Part shown: piece after piece, positions 62,642 to 64,000 of the stretch
Numbering within the stretch: position 1 is the stretch's first letter
Layout of the letters: each line of letters begins with the position of its first letter
Assembly (NCBI RefSeq): GCF_963924675.1
Contig: NC_089221.1
Span: 137,496,263 to 137,560,262 of the forward strand
DNA: 64,000 nucleotides
DNA from: Phocoena phocoena
Taxonomy: Eukaryota > Chordata > Mammalia > Artiodactyla > Phocoenidae
Direction of reading: 5' to 3'
Position numbers and translations under genes: made by a program
Notes under the pieces: model-generated
Told to the model about the DNA's origin: nothing
Seen by the model: only the letters and a program-made list of their open reading frames with translations
Database searches by the model: none

Positions 62642-62760
62642 CTATAGTGAGAAGAAAGAAATGAGTACCGTGGCTCTACATCAGATCTCTTTTGTGCAAA
62701 AGTGGTAGAGTACCAGAAGACCCCACTGAGTATGAACTACTACATCAAAAACCTAGATTG

Positions 62761-62972
62761 TGGGCTTCCCTGGTGGCACAGTGGTTGAGAGTCCGCCTGC
62801 CGATGCAGGGGACACGGGTTCGTGCCCTGGTCCAGGAAGATCCCACATGCCGCGGAGTGGCTGGGCCCGTGCGCCATGGCCGCTGAGCCTGCGCGTCTGG
62901 AGCCTGTGCTCCGCAACGGGAGACGCCACAATGGTGAGAGGCCCGCGTACCGCAAAAAAACCAAAAACAACA
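62761..62972 (+). mobile_element. CHR-type SINE in SLU7 last intron
   Basis: Short-subfamily copy, antisense to SLU7, between its last two exons. Duplication aaaaacctagattg ending at 62760 and 62986. Confidence 0.93.
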
Positions 62973-62986
62973 AAAAACCTAGATTG

Positions 62987-63534
62987 CCTGGAAGAGCTTG
63001 CGAGTCAGCCCTTTCGCTGTCAAGCTACAACTAATCACTATTTGGCTCGTACATTTTCATAGAGCACAATACATTCTATGACATTTTCAATGAAATTTCA
63101 AAGAAATTTTATTTAACAACGAAAATTGAATGAGGTTTATTTTACTGACAGAAGCCGGCAACTGATGCTTTTTGGTGGCGACTGCAATTCTGACTTTTCC
63201 CAAGACTTGCTGAAACTTACAAATTATAGAGCCAGATGGCAAGTCTCTCTGGCGAACATGTCATAACTCTAAAATAACAACTATACCAAGCATTTTTCTT
63301 CTGTGCATTAGTGATATTCAACAAATAGTTCAAGAAGCAGGCAATACCGAGACACACAAAATCTCTATTTGTATTCTACACCTGATAGGTGACCTGAGCA
63401 AATCACCCAGACTAGGGGCTCATTTGCTCATTTTTAAAATGAGCTTGTAAATAGGACTAGAGAATTTCCTAAGGTCGCTACAAATAAAGAATGCTGTGGT
63501 CACTTTTACTGTTTATTTAGCCTTCACAAAGTAC
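62987..63534. other. SLU7 last intron, distal part
   Basis: Intronic, MIR-like near 63360-63480. No additional exon. Confidence 0.6.
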
Positions 63535-63648
63535 CTTTTTCAATTTTTCATGTTTCTTTTCTTCGTCATCACTCTCTGAACTGCTCTTTCGATGCTTCCT
63601 CTTCTTCTTTTTCTTCTTTTTCTCCTCTTTTAGTTTTTCCTGATGCAT
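63535..63648 (-). CDS. SLU7: SLU7 penultimate exon (lysine-rich)
   Basis: Begins after acceptor ctcgcaatcag at 63648 and ends at TTG AAA AAG before GTACTT, phase 0 at both ends, 38 codons. It encodes MHQEKLKEE, a run of seven lysines, RKHRKSSSESDDEEKK and HEKLKK: a basic, probably nuclear-targeting stretch followed by an acidic serine patch typical of casein kinase 2 substrates. The lysine run seems shorter than the human one as I recall it. The first residue is Met where I recall Leu. Confidence 0.95.
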
Positions 63649-63762
63649 CTGATTGCGAGGATGCAAATATAGTGTTGTTACTGCCAAAACAAAGTTCTAG
63701 CACAAGTTTTAAAGTCCTCCCTCCAAGACTTAAAAATTCAGGACAACTGATCATGGACTTAC

Positions 63763-63834
63763 CTCCATGAGGGTCTGAGGTTTTTTCACAGATTCTTCTC
63801 CAGTTGTATCATTTATAATACACTCCTCTGAATT
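63763..63834 (-). CDS. SLU7: SLU7 internal exon
   Basis: 72 nt, 24 codons, phase 0, between an acceptor (cccacag at 63835) and the donor GTAAGTCC. It encodes NSEECIINDTTGEESVKKPQ and then TLME, matching the segment just before the lysine-rich tail in human SLU7 with a one- or two-residue difference. It continues directly into the exon at 63648. Confidence 0.95.
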
Positions 63835-63992
63835 CTGTGGGAAAATATATGTAATCTAACTTGAGAGTCATAGTTACCAGTCATCTAAGAAAAAGTTAAA
63901 ATTTGAAACATAAAAATATATGTTTCATATAAATTTTGACTTAAGAACTTTGGCTATTGTTCACTTTTAAGCACTAGAGGGCAATTACTTAC

Positions 63993-64000
63993 AGCAGTCT
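63993..64000 (-). CDS. SLU7: SLU7 exon, partial at window edge
   Basis: The last eight bases of the window read AGACTGCT on the minus strand, followed by the donor GTAAGTAATT. In phase 0 with the next exon this gives -Thr-Ala before Asn-Ser-Glu-Glu. Most of the exon, and the rest of SLU7 including its zinc knuckle, lies outside the window. Confidence 0.7.

Overview
The window is mammalian, and almost certainly cetacean, nuclear DNA. About nineteen insertions belong to the tRNA-derived CHR-type SINE group of whales. Each carries a variant of the head 'ttccctggtggcgcagtgg' and a 'gatcccacatgccgcgg' block, and many have intact target-site duplications. Gene content and order (C1QTNF2, ZBED8, SLU7, all on the minus strand) match human chromosome 5q33.3 in the same orientation. 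The bacterial feature types in the request (operons, CRISPR, ribosome binding sites) do not apply.

Layout. 1-11.3 kb is intergenic: an ERV solo LTR, an antisense L1 carrying two SINEs, further SINEs, and old MIR/L2 fragments. C1QTNF2 occupies about 11.4-34.2 kb: coding exon 3 (12930-13543), coding exon 2 (17344-17587, plus 9 nt of 5' UTR), a 16 kb first intron, and a predicted non-coding exon 1 in a CpG island at about 34.0-34.2 kb. Intron 1 holds SINEs, a truncated L1, a MaLR-type LTR, a locally duplicated block and an isolated CpG-rich spot. 34.2-52.4 kb is intergenic, with a GT-rich tract, nested hAT elements, nested SINEs and a decayed ERVL-like provirus (about 43.3-48.9 kb). ZBED8, a domesticated hAT (Buster-type) transposase gene, has one intact 593-residue reading frame (53060-54841) and a probable CpG-island promoter near 59 kb. 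The last exons of SLU7, a splicing factor, fill 62.46-64.0 kb, and the gene continues beyond the window.

The three genes have no shared pathway: C1QTNF2 is a secreted C1q/TNF-family protein, ZBED8 a transposase-derived nuclear protein and SLU7 a spliceosomal second-step factor. The most interesting observation is a 78-base open exon-like segment at 57862-57939 (minus), flanked by AG and GTAAGT. Its translation resembles the SLU7 zinc-knuckle exon with the cysteines lost. It lies between the ZBED8 promoter and the ZBED8 reading frame. A second pair of diverged similar blocks (50.3 kb and 61.3 kb) lies beyond ZBED8 and beside the SLU7 3' end. Together they raise the possibility that ZBED8 landed in, and took its promoter from, a decayed partial duplicate of SLU7. 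That is a hypothesis to be tested.
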